A DNA stretch of 48,671 nucleotides, from the NCBI GenBank assembly GCA_017533785.1, contig JAFWII010000034.1, positions 1 through 48,671 on the forward strand, read 5' to 3'. This document shows positions 1-7,305 of this stretch, piece after piece. The translations under genes and the position numbers were made by a program. The DNA is from Erysipelotrichaceae bacterium (GTDB taxonomy: Bacteria > Bacillota_I > Bacilli_A > Erysipelotrichales > Erysipelotrichaceae). The first letter of the stretch is position 1. Each line of letters begins with the position of its first letter. The notes below the pieces were generated by a model. The model saw nothing but the letters and a program-made list of their open reading frames with translations, had not been told where the DNA came from and searched no databases.

Positions 1-132
1 AGAAAAGACGGTGACCCGCCTGATCTTGAAGAACTGATAGCCAGGGAGATACTTCCCGTAAGAGAAGGCCGGCATTATTCCCGTAATGTCCGGCCGCAGG
101 GATTCGTATCCTTCGGCTACAGATTCAATTAA
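1..132 (+). CDS. C-terminal fragment of a probable IS4-type transposase
   Basis: The window opens inside a reading frame that runs 43 codons to TAA at 130-132. The tail has the pattern LIAREILPVREGR followed about ten residues later by GFVSFGYRFN. This resembles the C-terminal end of IS4-family DDE transposases (typically PVRPGR ... FVSFLYRVA), as I remember that family. No catalytic residue lies in the visible part, so the call rests on the tail only. The rest of the gene is to the left of the window. The AT-rich 133-300 stretch after it would hold the right end of the element. An unrelated protein with a similar tail is possible. Confidence 0.45.
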   Translation, partial: RKDGDPPDLEELIAREILPVREGRHYSRNVRPQGFVSFGYRFN

Positions 133-238
133 CCAATTTCATTATAATCAAGAATCATCAAACATATAAGAACATATCATTCATATTTATCACAAAGATG
201 ATATTCATCTTCTTTTCGACGATCAGAAGGGAAAAGAA

Positions 239-275
239 AACCGCAGTTCTCATCAAAAATGATGAAACTGCGGTT
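239..275 (-). terminator. Long hairpin, terminator-like on the minus strand
   Basis: AACCGCAGTT (239-248) pairs with AACTGCGGTT (266-275), and the inner arms TCATCA/TGATGA extend the stem around an AAAA loop with one bulged C. Read on the minus strand the hairpin is followed by a T-rich run (complement of the A-rich 226-238), as in an intrinsic terminator. No convincing minus-strand gene lies just to its right, so it may instead belong to the end of the insertion sequence. Confidence 0.5.
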
Positions 276-367
276 AAAGATCTTCAGATATGATTTCTTA
301 AGTTAGTGGCATTATCCGAGAGGAGGGCTTTTCTTCTGTCTTCGGAAAAGAACAGACAGCGATACGC

Positions 368-373
368 TATAAT
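368..373 (+). promoter_or_regulatory. -10 box TATAAT for the Imm32-like gene run
   Basis: A perfect TATAAT lies 41 bases before the start codon at 414. No good -35 hexamer is visible at the usual spacing. The same TATAAT placed 40-60 bases before a start recurs at many genes in this window. Confidence 0.5.
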
Positions 374-387
374 GGTCTTGAAGAGAA

Positions 388-403
388 CGGTCCGAACGGA
401 CCG
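388..403 (+). repeat. Inverted repeat abutting the Shine-Dalgarno site
   Basis: CGGTCCG (388-394) and CGGACCG (397-403) form a perfect inverted repeat separated by AA. Its last base is the first base of the Shine-Dalgarno GGAGGT at 403-408. In RNA it would form a stable short hairpin directly 5' of the ribosome binding site. In DNA it could be an operator just downstream of the -10 box. Confidence 0.55.
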
Positions 404-413
404 GAGGTATACC

Positions 414-650
414 ATGAAGATCGAATGGGAAGACGGATTCAGGATCTCTGCCCGCGCCGGCGGAGACGCTATCGTGATCTCTGCCAATAAAGCCGGGCTG
501 CTTTCACTTGCCGGACAGCTGCAGGCACTGGCGGAGGAAAGCCCCGGCAGCCATCTCCACTATGACGAACACAATTCTCTGGAAGACGGTTCGAAGGAAC
601 TGATCATCGAACTGCTTCGCGATCCCGAAGAAGGGAAGAAGGAATGCTGA
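414..650 (+). CDS. Imm32-like small protein
   Basis: 78 residues. The ATG at 414 is chosen over upstream in-frame starts because GGAGGT sits five bases before it and a TATAAT box lies at 368. The core, with GLLSLAGQLQALAEE, then SHLHYDEHNSLEDGS and ELIIELL, fits the Imm32 (immunity protein 32) pattern of a GLLSLA helix followed by H.H.DE..L..GS.ELIIE. That family was named from toxin-immunity loci but is widespread in Bacillota without an obvious toxin, and none is visible here. The stop overlaps the start of the cyclase gene by 7 bases, so the two are co-translated. The family call is from memory of the pattern. Function is unknown. Confidence 0.6.
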   Translation: MKIEWEDGFRISARAGGDAIVISANKAGLLSLAGQLQALAEESPGSHLHYDEHNSLEDGSKELIIELLRDPEEGKKEC

Positions 651-1187
651 AGGATCTGACCCTGAAGGTCACTCCCGGGATGGCGAGAGATGCGCAGGGT
701 AATGAGAAGAGAGTCCTGAACGGACATCTGGGAACGCATTTCGATGTGATGGACAAGGAGTTCCCGCTGGCGTATATCCGCCGCAGAGCGGCCATTTTCG
801 ACGTTTCAGCGGTCAGAGACCGCTGAGGACATCGATCTGAAAAGCGTCGAAAAAGACATGTTTATCGGCTTCTGCAGCAACTGGTCCGAAGAGAAAAGGT
901 ACGGGACTAAAGAGTATTCCCTGATGCATCCGCAGCTGAGCAGAGAGCTGATCGAAAGACTTCTGGAAAAAGAGATCTCCCTGATCGGGATCGATTTTCC
1001 CGGTGTGCGCCGGGGAACGGAGCACCCGGAAACGGATCAGCACTGCGCTGACCGCGGCGTATTCATCATCGAGAATCTCTGCAACATGAAAGACATCACC
1101 GGCGAATGCACCGTCTATACCTTTCCGGTGAATTTCACCGGGATGAGCGGACTGTCCTGCCGGGTCGTCGCGGAAAAGGAGGACTGA
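644..1187 (+). pseudogene. Cyclase-family (kynurenine-formamidase-like) gene with a frameshift
   Basis: Residues 1-60 (644-826) carry the metal-binding motif GHLGTHFD of the cyclase family (PF04199) and end at a TGA in VSAVRDR. The matching second half, from about EDIDLKSVEKD to the C-terminus at 1187, continues in another frame and begins within a few bases of that TGA. Together they give about 180 residues, close to the family length of around 200. Removing one base, for example the T in CCGCTGAGG near 824, would restore a single frame. The family's usual PxH after HxGTHxD is replaced by MDK. This is either a real inactivating frameshift or a sequence error. There is no slippery heptamer or downstream pseudoknot that I can see. 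SD AAGAAGG precedes the start, which lies inside the previous gene. Confidence 0.7.
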
Positions 1188-1189
1188 CG

Positions 1190-1525
1190 ATGCCCAGAAC
1201 GCCTGTCGGAGAAATGAAATTCTCGAAAGTCTATCCTTTGCTGCTGAATAAGGTGCAGCGCAAAGGCCGCACGAAAGAAGAACTGGATACAGTCATCCGC
1301 TGGCTGACCGGTTATGATATGGAGACGGCGGATCCTGATGTCAGTTATCAGGACTTCTTTGATCATGCTCCGGCGATGAATCCGCGTGCTTCCCTGATCA
1401 CGGGAACAGTCTGCGGGATCCGTGTCGAAACGATCGAAGATCCGCTCATGCAGAAAGTCCGCTGGCTCGACAAACTGGTCGATGAACTGGCCAAAGGAAG
1501 GCCGCTGGAAAAGATCCTGCGGTAA
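1190..1525 (+). CDS. DUF2200 family protein
   Basis: 111 residues. The start at 1190 follows AGGAGG at 1177-1182 and lies 3 bases after the cyclase stop. The sequence matches the DUF2200 pattern: MKFSKVYPLLLNKVQRKGRT, then VIRWLTGY, a DFF.HAPAMNP block, ITGTVCGIRVE and IEDPLMQKVR..DKLVDELAKG near the end. DUF2200 proteins are small, soluble and of unknown function. Short spacing on both sides shows it belongs to the 414-2651 operon. Confidence 0.85.
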   Translation: MPRTPVGEMKFSKVYPLLLNKVQRKGRTKEELDTVIRWLTGYDMETADPDVSYQDFFDHAPAMNPRASLITGTVCGIRVETIEDPLMQKVRWLDKLVDELAKGRPLEKILR

Positions 1526-1530
1526 GAAAA

Positions 1531-1818
1531 ATGGAAAAGTACGAGTATGATGCCGTGATCCGCAGCGATCCCGAAAGCGGCGGCGCCTATGTGATCTTCC
1601 CCTGGGATATCCGGAAGGAATTCGGAAAGGGAAGAGTCCGCGTACACGCGCTTTTCGACGGGTTCCCTTACGACGGCAGTATCGTAAACATGGGTCTGAA
1701 AAACGGGGACGGCAGCGTCTGCTATATCCTCGGGATCCTCAAGCGTATCCGCACCGCTCTGAACAAGGGAGACGGGGACAGCGTGCATGTTATCATTTCC
1801 CCGAAGAAAGAAGAATGA
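1531..1818 (+). CDS. DUF1905 family protein
   Basis: 95 residues. Features of DUF1905 are visible: YEYDAVI at the N-terminus, AYVIFPWDIRKEFGKGRV, the FDG.PY.GS strand turn, a GILK.IR block and GDSV.V at the end. The family forms a small beta barrel of unknown function, often near DUF2200-like or YdeI-like proteins. It starts 5 bases after the DUF2200 stop, and its own stop shares ATGA (1815-1818) with the esterase start, so translation is coupled. Confidence 0.8.
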   Translation: MEKYEYDAVIRSDPESGGAYVIFPWDIRKEFGKGRVRVHALFDGFPYDGSIVNMGLKNGDGSVCYILGILKRIRTALNKGDGDSVHVIISPKKEE

Positions 1819-2651
1819 AAAGCAGAAATATCAGTATCATCGTTTCCGGTCAGAAGCTGAAGATGATCGTTCTGGAACCGGAAGAACGAAAGGGAAAGAT
1901 GCCCGGGATCCTCTGGATCCATGGCGGCGGTTACGCGATGGGAATGGCCTCCATGGTCTATTTTTCACGCGGAGAAGACCTTGGAGAGAGATTCGGTTGT
2001 GTCGTGATCTCGCCCGAATACCGCTTATCCGGGAAAGCCCCGTATCCGGCGGCACTGGATGACTGCTATGCCGCGCTGGAATACATGTGGGATCATGCCG
2101 ATGAACTGAAGATCGACAGGGAACGCATCACTGTCGGCGGGGAGAGCGCCGGCGGCGGTTTAGCTGCAGCAGTATGCCTTTACGCGAGAGACAAGGGAAA
2201 AATAAAGATTGCTATGCAGCTCCCGCTCTATCCGATGCTGGACTGTGAAGACACAGAGTCCTCCAGAAGAAATTTCGGGATCATCTGGAATACCGCGGCG
2301 AACCACTGGGGCTGGAAGAAATATCTTCGCAGCCTGTATCACAGCGATCATGTTCCGGCGTACGCGTCGCCGTCAAGAGCGGAAGATCTCAGCGGTCTGC
2401 CTCCCTGCTACACATTTGTCTGCAAAGGCGAACCTTTTTACCGGGAGACTTTGGACTACGTGAAAAAACTTCAGGAATCCGGAGTACCTGCCTGCGTAGA
2501 TGTATTCCCGGGAAATACTCATGCCTTTGACCTGTTCTTCTTCCTGGCGGATTCCACAAAGAAGGCAAAACAGCGTCTGGCGGAGGCTTTTGAAGCCGTC
2601 ATCCTCCGGAATAATGCGGAGTCTCTGCAGGGACAGAAATTCCAGGAATAA
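1815..2651 (+). CDS. Alpha/beta hydrolase, hormone-sensitive-lipase type esterase
   Basis: 278 residues, cytoplasmic (no signal peptide). The oxyanion motif HGGGY begins at residue 36, the nucleophile elbow GESAGG places Ser at 111, and NTHAFD near the end gives His 236. These define an HSL-type carboxylesterase acting on short acyl esters. At the place where the family has DP..DE (catalytic Asp) the sequence reads KGEPFYRET, so the acid may be Glu or lie elsewhere. The gene ends the 414-2651 operon, overlapping DUF1905 by 4 bases and followed by a terminator at 2671. Confidence 0.85.
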   Translation: MKSRNISIIVSGQKLKMIVLEPEERKGKMPGILWIHGGGYAMGMASMVYFSRGEDLGERFGCVVISPEYRLSGKAPYPAALDDCYAALEYMWDHADELKIDRERITVGGESAGGGLAAAVCLYARDKGKIKIAMQLPLYPMLDCEDTESSRRNFGIIWNTAANHWGWKKYLRSLYHSDHVPAYASPSRAEDLSGLPPCYTFVCKGEPFYRETLDYVKKLQESGVPACVDVFPGNTHAFDLFFFLADSTKKAKQRLAEAFEAVILRNNAESLQGQKFQE

Positions 2652-2670
2652 GAAAAATAACGATATCGAT

Positions 2671-2710
2671 CAACGGGTTTCGGCAGGGTGCCGGAACCCG
2701 TTGGTTTATT
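2671..2710 (+). terminator. Intrinsic terminator after the esterase operon
   Basis: CAACGGGTTTCGGC pairs with GCCGGAACCCGTTG (one G-T pair) around the loop AGGGT, followed by a T-rich tail GTTTATT. It closes the five-gene operon. Confidence 0.8.
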
Positions 2711-2716
2711 CTGGGG

Positions 2717-2722
2717 TATAAT
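2717..2722 (+). promoter_or_regulatory. -10 box TATAAT for the SpoIIE-type phosphatase
   Basis: TATAAT lies immediately after the terminator at 2671-2710 and 38 bases before the start at 2760. No clear -35 element is seen, partly because that position lies in the terminator stem. Confidence 0.5.
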
Positions 2723-2759
2723 AATCTGGAAAACAGTAAAACGGAAGGAGATATAAAAC

Positions 2760-4304
2760 ATGATCCGGGAAGAGTTACGAAATAAAAACAGGCTCCTGAT
2801 GGACGTCGTCCTTATACTTTTGACAGTCAATGCGTTCGTCATCATCAGCATTGCCCTGCGCTGCTTCGTAAACCCGAAGATCGAGACCGCCGCACTGTAT
2901 AATGCCGGTGTTGACGTTCTCGGCGCTTTCATGTGTCCGGTGCTGTTCTACGGCTGCATGGGCGACCGCAGGGACAAGGAGCAGCCGGAGGATTCGACCC
3001 GCTGGTTCATGCATCTGATCATCCTGACCGCGATCTCCTTCCTGTTCAACGCCAGCGAATGGTATGCGATCGGCGACCCGGCATTCATTCCCCGCCTGCA
3101 GACCGCCGCCAGTCTGACAAAGATCATTGACTTCCTTCTGACTTACTGTTTCTACCGTTACGTTCGCGAATCGCTGGATTTTGAGGGAAAGCTTGCCCGC
3201 TGGTTCGATCATGCGATCAATGTCTTTCTCCTGATCGCAGTCGCGCTGATGATCCTGAACATCTTCCACCCGATCTTTATCACAGTCAATGCGGAAGCGC
3301 AGTTTGAATATCTGCCGCTGTTCTGGACGGTCGATCTCTATATGGCGGTCGTGGCACCGCTGACCGCCGTCCTTCTCATCCGTTCCACGGCGACCCGCCG
3401 GCAGAAGATCGTCGCGCTGTCCTTTATCCTGATCCCGATCGTGCATTTCTTCCTGACCGGAAGAGCGTTTGCCTATGCGACACAGTACGGTTCTGTCCTG
3501 CTGGCGCTGGTTTTGATCTACAGTGTTCTGTTCTCCGACCGCACCAAGCAGCTCTCGGCGACCAAGTCCGAACTGGAGACAGCCAACCAGATCCAGGAAG
3601 CGATGCTTCCGCGGATCTTCCCGGCTTTCCCGGACCGCTGTGAATTCGATGTTTATGCCTCGATGGATCCGGCCAAGGAAGTCGGCGGCGATTTCTATGA
3701 TTTCTTCCTGATCGACGACGACCATCTCTGCCTCGTCATGGCGGACGTCTCCGGAAAGGGGATCCCGGCAGCCCTGTTCATGATGGCTTCCAAGATCATC
3801 CTGCAGAGCTGCGCCATGCTGGGAAATTCCGCCGGCGACATCCTGACCCGCACCAACGAGGCGATCTGCTCCAACAACGAGCAGCAGATGTTCGTTACGG
3901 TCTGGCTGGGCATCCTCGAGATCTCGACCGGAAAACTGACCGCCGCCAATGCCGGTCACGAGTATCCCTTCCTCAAGAAGGCGAACGGCGGCTTTGAAGT
4001 GCTGAAAGACAATCACGGTTTCGTCATCGGCGGCATGGAAGGCGTGAAATACAAGGAATATGAGCTGCAGCTTGAACCGGGAGACAAGCTCTTCGTTTAC
4101 ACCGACGGCGTAACGGAAGCCACCAACAAGGAGTCCGAGCTCTTCGGCATGGAACGCCTGGGGGCTTCGCTGAATGCATATAAAGACGAATGCCCGGAAT
4201 CGATCCTCGGTCATGTCCGCGGAGCGGTGGACGACTTCGTGAAACAGGCGCCGCAGTTCGACGACCTGACGATGCTGTGCTTCGAATACAAAGGCAAGCA
4301 GTAA
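2760..4304 (+). CDS. Membrane PP2C-type serine phosphatase (SpoIIE domain)
   Basis: 514 residues. Residues 1 to about 255 hold roughly seven hydrophobic segments. A short linker (about 265-285) leads into a SpoIIE/RsbU phosphatase domain. Metal-binding motifs are intact: EVGGDFYD with Asp 311 and 314, ADVSGKG with Asp 329, TDGVTEA with Asp 449, and DDLTM with Asp 501-502. NAGHE is also present. Such enzymes dephosphorylate anti-anti-sigma or other partner-switching proteins on the cytoplasmic face of the membrane, often in response to a signal read by the membrane part. No anti-sigma or STAS partner gene lies next to it here. It is monocistronic, with its own -10 box, SD AAGGAG and terminator at 4334. 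Confidence 0.9.
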   Translation: MIREELRNKNRLLMDVVLILLTVNAFVIISIALRCFVNPKIETAALYNAGVDVLGAFMCPVLFYGCMGDRRDKEQPEDSTRWFMHLIILTAISFLFNASEWYAIGDPAFIPRLQTAASLTKIIDFLLTYCFYRYVRESLDFEGKLARWFDHAINVFLLIAVALMILNIFHPIFITVNAEAQFEYLPLFWTVDLYMAVVAPLTAVLLIRSTATRRQKIVALSFILIPIVHFFLTGRAFAYATQYGSVLLALVLIYSVLFSDRTKQLSATKSELETANQIQEAMLPRIFPAFPDRCEFDVYASMDPAKEVGGDFYDFFLIDDDHLCLVMADVSGKGIPAALFMMASKIILQSCAMLGNSAGDILTRTNEAICSNNEQQMFVTVWLGILEISTGKLTAANAGHEYPFLKKANGGFEVLKDNHGFVIGGMEGVKYKEYELQLEPGDKLFVYTDGVTEATNKESELFGMERLGASLNAYKDECPESILGHVRGAVDDFVKQAPQFDDLTMLCFEYKGKQ

Positions 4305-4333
4305 TAAAGCGTGCTATTGAATTAGGAAGACAA

Positions 4334-4361
4334 AGATCCGGTTTCAGCCGGATCTTTTCTT
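4334..4361 (+). terminator. Intrinsic terminator after the SpoIIE-type phosphatase
   Basis: AGATCCGG (4334-4341) pairs with CCGGATCT (4348-4355) around TTTCAG, followed by TTTCTTT. Confidence 0.9.
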
Positions 4362-4417
4362 TGGAACGAATAAATACTCTTTATAGGTGTTTGATTTCAC
4401 GCTTTTCCGTAAATCGG

Positions 4418-4423
4418 TATAAT
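4418..4423 (+). promoter_or_regulatory. -10 box TATAAT for the pyrophosphatase gene
   Basis: TATAAT at 4418 lies 22 bases before the start at 4445. TTTCAC at 4395-4400, spaced 17 bases, is a weak -35 candidate. Confidence 0.55.
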
Positions 4424-4444
4424 AGGAGATACAGAAGGATAAAC

Positions 4445-5473
4445 ATGAAGAAAGAACCCGTTGCAAAGAACGAAGGAAGAGACAAAAAGACCCGCGCCTC
4501 ACGCTGCCTGCTTTCAGATGTGCCATACGGCGAAGAAACGACCTGGGTGATCGGACACCGAAGTCCGGATTCCGACGCCGTCGGATCGGCGATCGCCTGC
4601 GCGTATCTTTTGAATGCGCTCGGTATCAAAGCGGAAGCCGCGGTCAGCGGTCTTCTGAATAACGAGACCCGTTTGGCTCTGAAGAGCTTCGGCATGACCT
4701 CACCGCTCGTCATCGACAAGGCGGAAGGAAAACAGTTCTTTCTTGTCGATCACAGCAGTTATTCCCAGGCGATCGAAGGAATGAAGAAAGCGAAAGTCCT
4801 CGGTATCCTGGATCATCACGGTTTCGGCGATATCCAGACTTCCCAGCCGATCTACGTGCGTTCGGCTGCCGTCGGCGCGACTGCGACTCTTGTCTGGCTG
4901 ATGTTCAGGGAGACCGGGACCGGGATCCCGCAGGATATAGCGAAAGTATTGCTGATGGCGCTTTTATCCGATACCCGCAACATGATTCGTAATGTCTCCG
5001 GCGCTGACCGGGAAGCCTTTGCGGCGCTTGTCCCGCTGGCGCGGATCGGAGATACAGATGCTTTCTACAAGAAGATGGAGAGATCGCTTGCCGACTATGG
5101 CAACATGACCGGACGCGACATCTTCCTTTCCGACTATAAGGAATATGAAGCCGGGGGAAAACGCTTCGGCATCGCCGTCGTGCGTGCCGACACGACAGAG
5201 CGGATCGGGGAACTGAAACCGCAGATGGCGGAAGCCATGAAGGAGTATTTCCCGGAAAGCGGACAGGACATGCTGTATACGATCTTCCATGACCGCAGCG
5301 GCGACCGTCCGCACAGTCTTGTGCTGCTGAGCCTGGGCGAAGGGGCAGAGGAGCTGCTGCGTGAGACCTTCCCCTGCGAAGACGGAGAGAACTGTCTGCT
5401 GATCCGCAAGAACCTTTCCCGCAAAACAGACATCGTTCCTGCTCTGACCAAGATGCTGGAACGCGCGAAATAA
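4445..5473 (+). CDS. ppaC: Manganese-dependent (family II) inorganic pyrophosphatase
   Basis: 342 residues. The start at 4445 is preferred because a promoter and terminator lie just upstream, which excludes the longer in-frame extension into the previous gene. DHH-superfamily metal motifs are visible: GHRSPDSDA, LVDHSS, LDHHGFGD and LLSDTRN. The C-terminal DHHA2 domain ends in SRKTDIVP, the counterpart of the substrate-binding SRKKQ..P motif. The enzyme hydrolyses pyrophosphate in the cytoplasm and pulls biosynthetic reactions forward. It is about 30 residues longer than the usual 309-residue PpaC, owing mainly to a basic N-terminal tail. It is monocistronic and ends in a terminator. Confidence 0.88.
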   Translation: MKKEPVAKNEGRDKKTRASRCLLSDVPYGEETTWVIGHRSPDSDAVGSAIACAYLLNALGIKAEAAVSGLLNNETRLALKSFGMTSPLVIDKAEGKQFFLVDHSSYSQAIEGMKKAKVLGILDHHGFGDIQTSQPIYVRSAAVGATATLVWLMFRETGTGIPQDIAKVLLMALLSDTRNMIRNVSGADREAFAALVPLARIGDTDAFYKKMERSLADYGNMTGRDIFLSDYKEYEAGGKRFGIAVVRADTTERIGELKPQMAEAMKEYFPESGQDMLYTIFHDRSGDRPHSLVLLSLGEGAEELLRETFPCEDGENCLLIRKNLSRKTDIVPALTKMLERAK

Positions 5474-5496
5474 AACGTGCAGCAGCACGTTTTTTG
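5472..5496 (+). terminator. Intrinsic terminator after ppaC
   Basis: AACGTGC (5474-5480) pairs with GCACGTT (5485-5491) around AGCA, followed by a run of T. The hairpin begins inside the stop codon. Confidence 0.9.
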
Positions 5497-5539
5497 TTAT
5501 ATGGAGCCTTTTACCGGGTCCGCTTTCCGCTGTCCCGGA

Positions 5540-5920
5540 TCAGAACATGCGCTCTCTCAGCGCTTCGATCGTTCTTACGATCCCTCTGTAGTAATCCTGA
5601 AGTTCGTCTCTCAACGCATCCAGAGCGTTATCTGCATTTTCGTGACGGATCTTCTGATTACTATCTCCGGTGACGATATTCTGATTGATCACATTCAGTT
5701 TTTTGAGGATCGCCTGGATCCCCGGATCCGGTTTTTCCTCAAACTCTTCCGGATGTGACGCACGGTATTCGGACTCAAACTTTTCATTCGTTTCTTTTTG
5801 ATATACAACATCACTTAGATAATCAATCTGTTCTTTCATATCCTGCATCGCTTCGTCCAGCCCCTCAAGATGCTGATTGATCGATCTCAGCAGGCTGATG
5901 ATCTCTTCGTTTTCATTCAT
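5540..5920 (-). CDS. Coiled-coil hypothetical protein
   Basis: 126 residues, highly charged and largely helical, with heptad-like stretches at both ends (about 5-40 and 70-120) and an acidic, Pro-containing middle. There is no signal peptide or membrane segment. The start at 5920 is preceded on the minus strand by GAAAGAGGA. I do not recognise a family. The strand choice rests on the SD and on the coherent amphipathic composition. A shorter open frame on the opposite strand has no such support. Confidence 0.6.
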   Translation of the reverse strand: MNENEEIISLLRSINQHLEGLDEAMQDMKEQIDYLSDVVYQKETNEKFESEYRASHPEEFEEKPDPGIQAILKKLNVINQNIVTGDSNQKIRHENADNALDALRDELQDYYRGIVRTIEALRERMF

Positions 5921-6009
5921 GATCGGATCCTCTTTCTCTATAATAAAATAATAAAAGAATTCGAAATTTTATAAAATAGAGTATATCGGATCACAGTTTC
6001 CGACCGATC

Positions 6010-6031
6010 GTTTTGTTTGCGAGAACAAAAC
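6010..6031 (+). repeat. Inverted repeat upstream of the glycosyltransferase
   Basis: GTTTTGTT (6010-6017) and AACAAAAC (6024-6031) form a perfect 8-bp inverted repeat around TGCGAG, ending 19 bases before the start at 6051. The gene has only a weak Shine-Dalgarno site, so the hairpin or an operator here could influence expression. Confidence 0.45.
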
Positions 6032-6050
6032 ACAAAGAAGACACAAAAAC

Positions 6051-7184
6051 ATGCCTGAAGTCAGTGTAATTATCCCAGTCTACCGGACAGAGGAATATCT
6101 TGAACAATGTATCGACAGCGTATTAGCCCAGACCTTTACGGACTTTGAAGTGATTTTGGTCGATGACGGGAGCCCGGATAACTGTCCGGCGATCTGTGAA
6201 CGCTATGCATCGGAAGATAAACGGATAAGCGTCGTGCATCAGAAGAACGGCGGACTGTCCTCTGCAAGGAATGCGGGTCTGGCACGTGCAAAGGGCCGCT
6301 ATATCTATTTTTTAGACAGCGATGACTATATCGCTCCTGTTCTTCTCGAAACGACGGTCCGGGAGATCCGCTGCGGATATGACGCCGTGTTCTTTTCGTA
6401 CTACAAGGTGTATACCGACGGCAGCGAAAAGAAAAGGCTGATCGTCTCGCGAAGCTGGGATCTTCTCTCCGATCATGACCACATGGAATTCCTGACTGAC
6501 TTTTTTCTGCAGTCGCGGCTCCCGTGCCAGGTTTGGAATGTTCTTTATGACCGACGTGTCATCGATGAGAATGGCCTTACTTTTATAAATGAGCGGGAGT
6601 TCTGTGCGGAGGATATGAATTTCAACGTGCTGTTCTGTACCTGTGCCAAACGTATCCTGTCGATACCTGAATCGCTTCATTATTATCGTATACGGAAGGA
6701 TTCTCTCAGCCACAGTGTCGGGGAAGGCAGCACAGTAAGACCGGTCTTTCTGGGGAAAATGGGAAAAAACGCGCTGGCAGTCAAACAGTGGATGGAAAAG
6801 CGCGGGGATTGCGACGCGATCCTTTCGCGGTTTTATCTGATCCACTTCCTGTTTGTGCAGAAAGGACTGACCAGGTTCAGCCGGATGTACGAAAATGCCG
6901 ATCCGGAGATCATGAAGGAAAAGCTCCTTTCCGATCTGCGGAAAAACGGCCAGGAGCAGTTTTTCACCGATCAGATCCACCAGATGAAGCTTCACCGCAG
7001 CGAACTGAGAGGAAGAGGGGACCTGCTCGGAAATCTTTACAGGATCAATCTGGTGGAATACATAGCAGGCAGACGGGGAAAACTGCTGTTTATGGCCGAC
7101 CGGTTTCTTTTCCGCGCAGTGGTAGAAAACGCGCGTAAAGTCAAAGCCCGCCTGACAGGCAGATCCGGCGGCAGAAAACAATAG
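6051..7184 (+). CDS. Family 2 glycosyltransferase
   Basis: 377 residues. The GT-A fold of family GT2 is seen in VSVIIPVY at residues 4-11, VDDGSPDN around 37-44, GGLSSARNAG around 68, and the metal/nucleotide-sugar motif DSDD at residues 89-92. The C-terminal half is less conserved and rich in basic and aromatic residues, as in cell-wall or exopolysaccharide transferases. It transfers a sugar from a nucleotide donor at the cytoplasmic face of the membrane. The acceptor cannot be told. The start has a weak SD (AAGAAG, 11 bases away). It stands alone and has its own terminator at 7207. Confidence 0.9.
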   Translation: MPEVSVIIPVYRTEEYLEQCIDSVLAQTFTDFEVILVDDGSPDNCPAICERYASEDKRISVVHQKNGGLSSARNAGLARAKGRYIYFLDSDDYIAPVLLETTVREIRCGYDAVFFSYYKVYTDGSEKKRLIVSRSWDLLSDHDHMEFLTDFFLQSRLPCQVWNVLYDRRVIDENGLTFINEREFCAEDMNFNVLFCTCAKRILSIPESLHYYRIRKDSLSHSVGEGSTVRPVFLGKMGKNALAVKQWMEKRGDCDAILSRFYLIHFLFVQKGLTRFSRMYENADPEIMKEKLLSDLRKNGQEQFFTDQIHQMKLHRSELRGRGDLLGNLYRINLVEYIAGRRGKLLFMADRFLFRAVVENARKVKARLTGRSGGRKQ

Positions 7185-7206
7185 AATATGCCTGCTCATT
7201 ACGATG

Positions 7207-7231
7207 CGGAGACGCCGCAGTCTCTGTTTTT
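7207..7231 (+). terminator. Intrinsic terminator after the glycosyltransferase
   Basis: CGGAGAC (7207-7213) pairs with GTCTCTG (7220-7226, one G-T pair) around GCCGCA, followed by TTTTT. Confidence 0.7.
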
Positions 7232-7249
7232 CCGCACCCTTTCCTTCGC

Positions 7250-7280
7250 TAAAAGAAAGCCGCTGCATCATGCAGCGGCT
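7250..7280 (-). terminator. Intrinsic terminator of the aldo/keto reductase
   Basis: AGCCGCTGCA (7258-7267) pairs with TGCAGCGGCT (7271-7280). On the minus strand the stem is followed by TTCTTTT. It lies 26 bases past the reductase stop. Confidence 0.85.
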
Positions 7281-7305
7281 GATTTGTCGTTGAGATATCC
7301 TGATA

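Noticed and set aside
644..1187. Programmed ribosomal frameshift in the cyclase gene
   Set aside because: No slippery heptamer, no internal SD-like stimulator at the right spacing, and no obvious pseudoknot. A plain indel is simpler.
2775..4214. A 479-codon open frame on the minus strand across the SpoIIE-type phosphatase gene
   Set aside because: It is a mirror of the high-GC coding strand. It is His/Asp/Gln-rich without fold-like pattern and has no SD, while the plus strand has complete phosphatase motifs.
5477..5758. Plus-strand open frame of 93 codons overlapping the coiled-coil gene
   Set aside because: Begins within the ppaC terminator, has no SD, and the minus strand has a better-supported gene.
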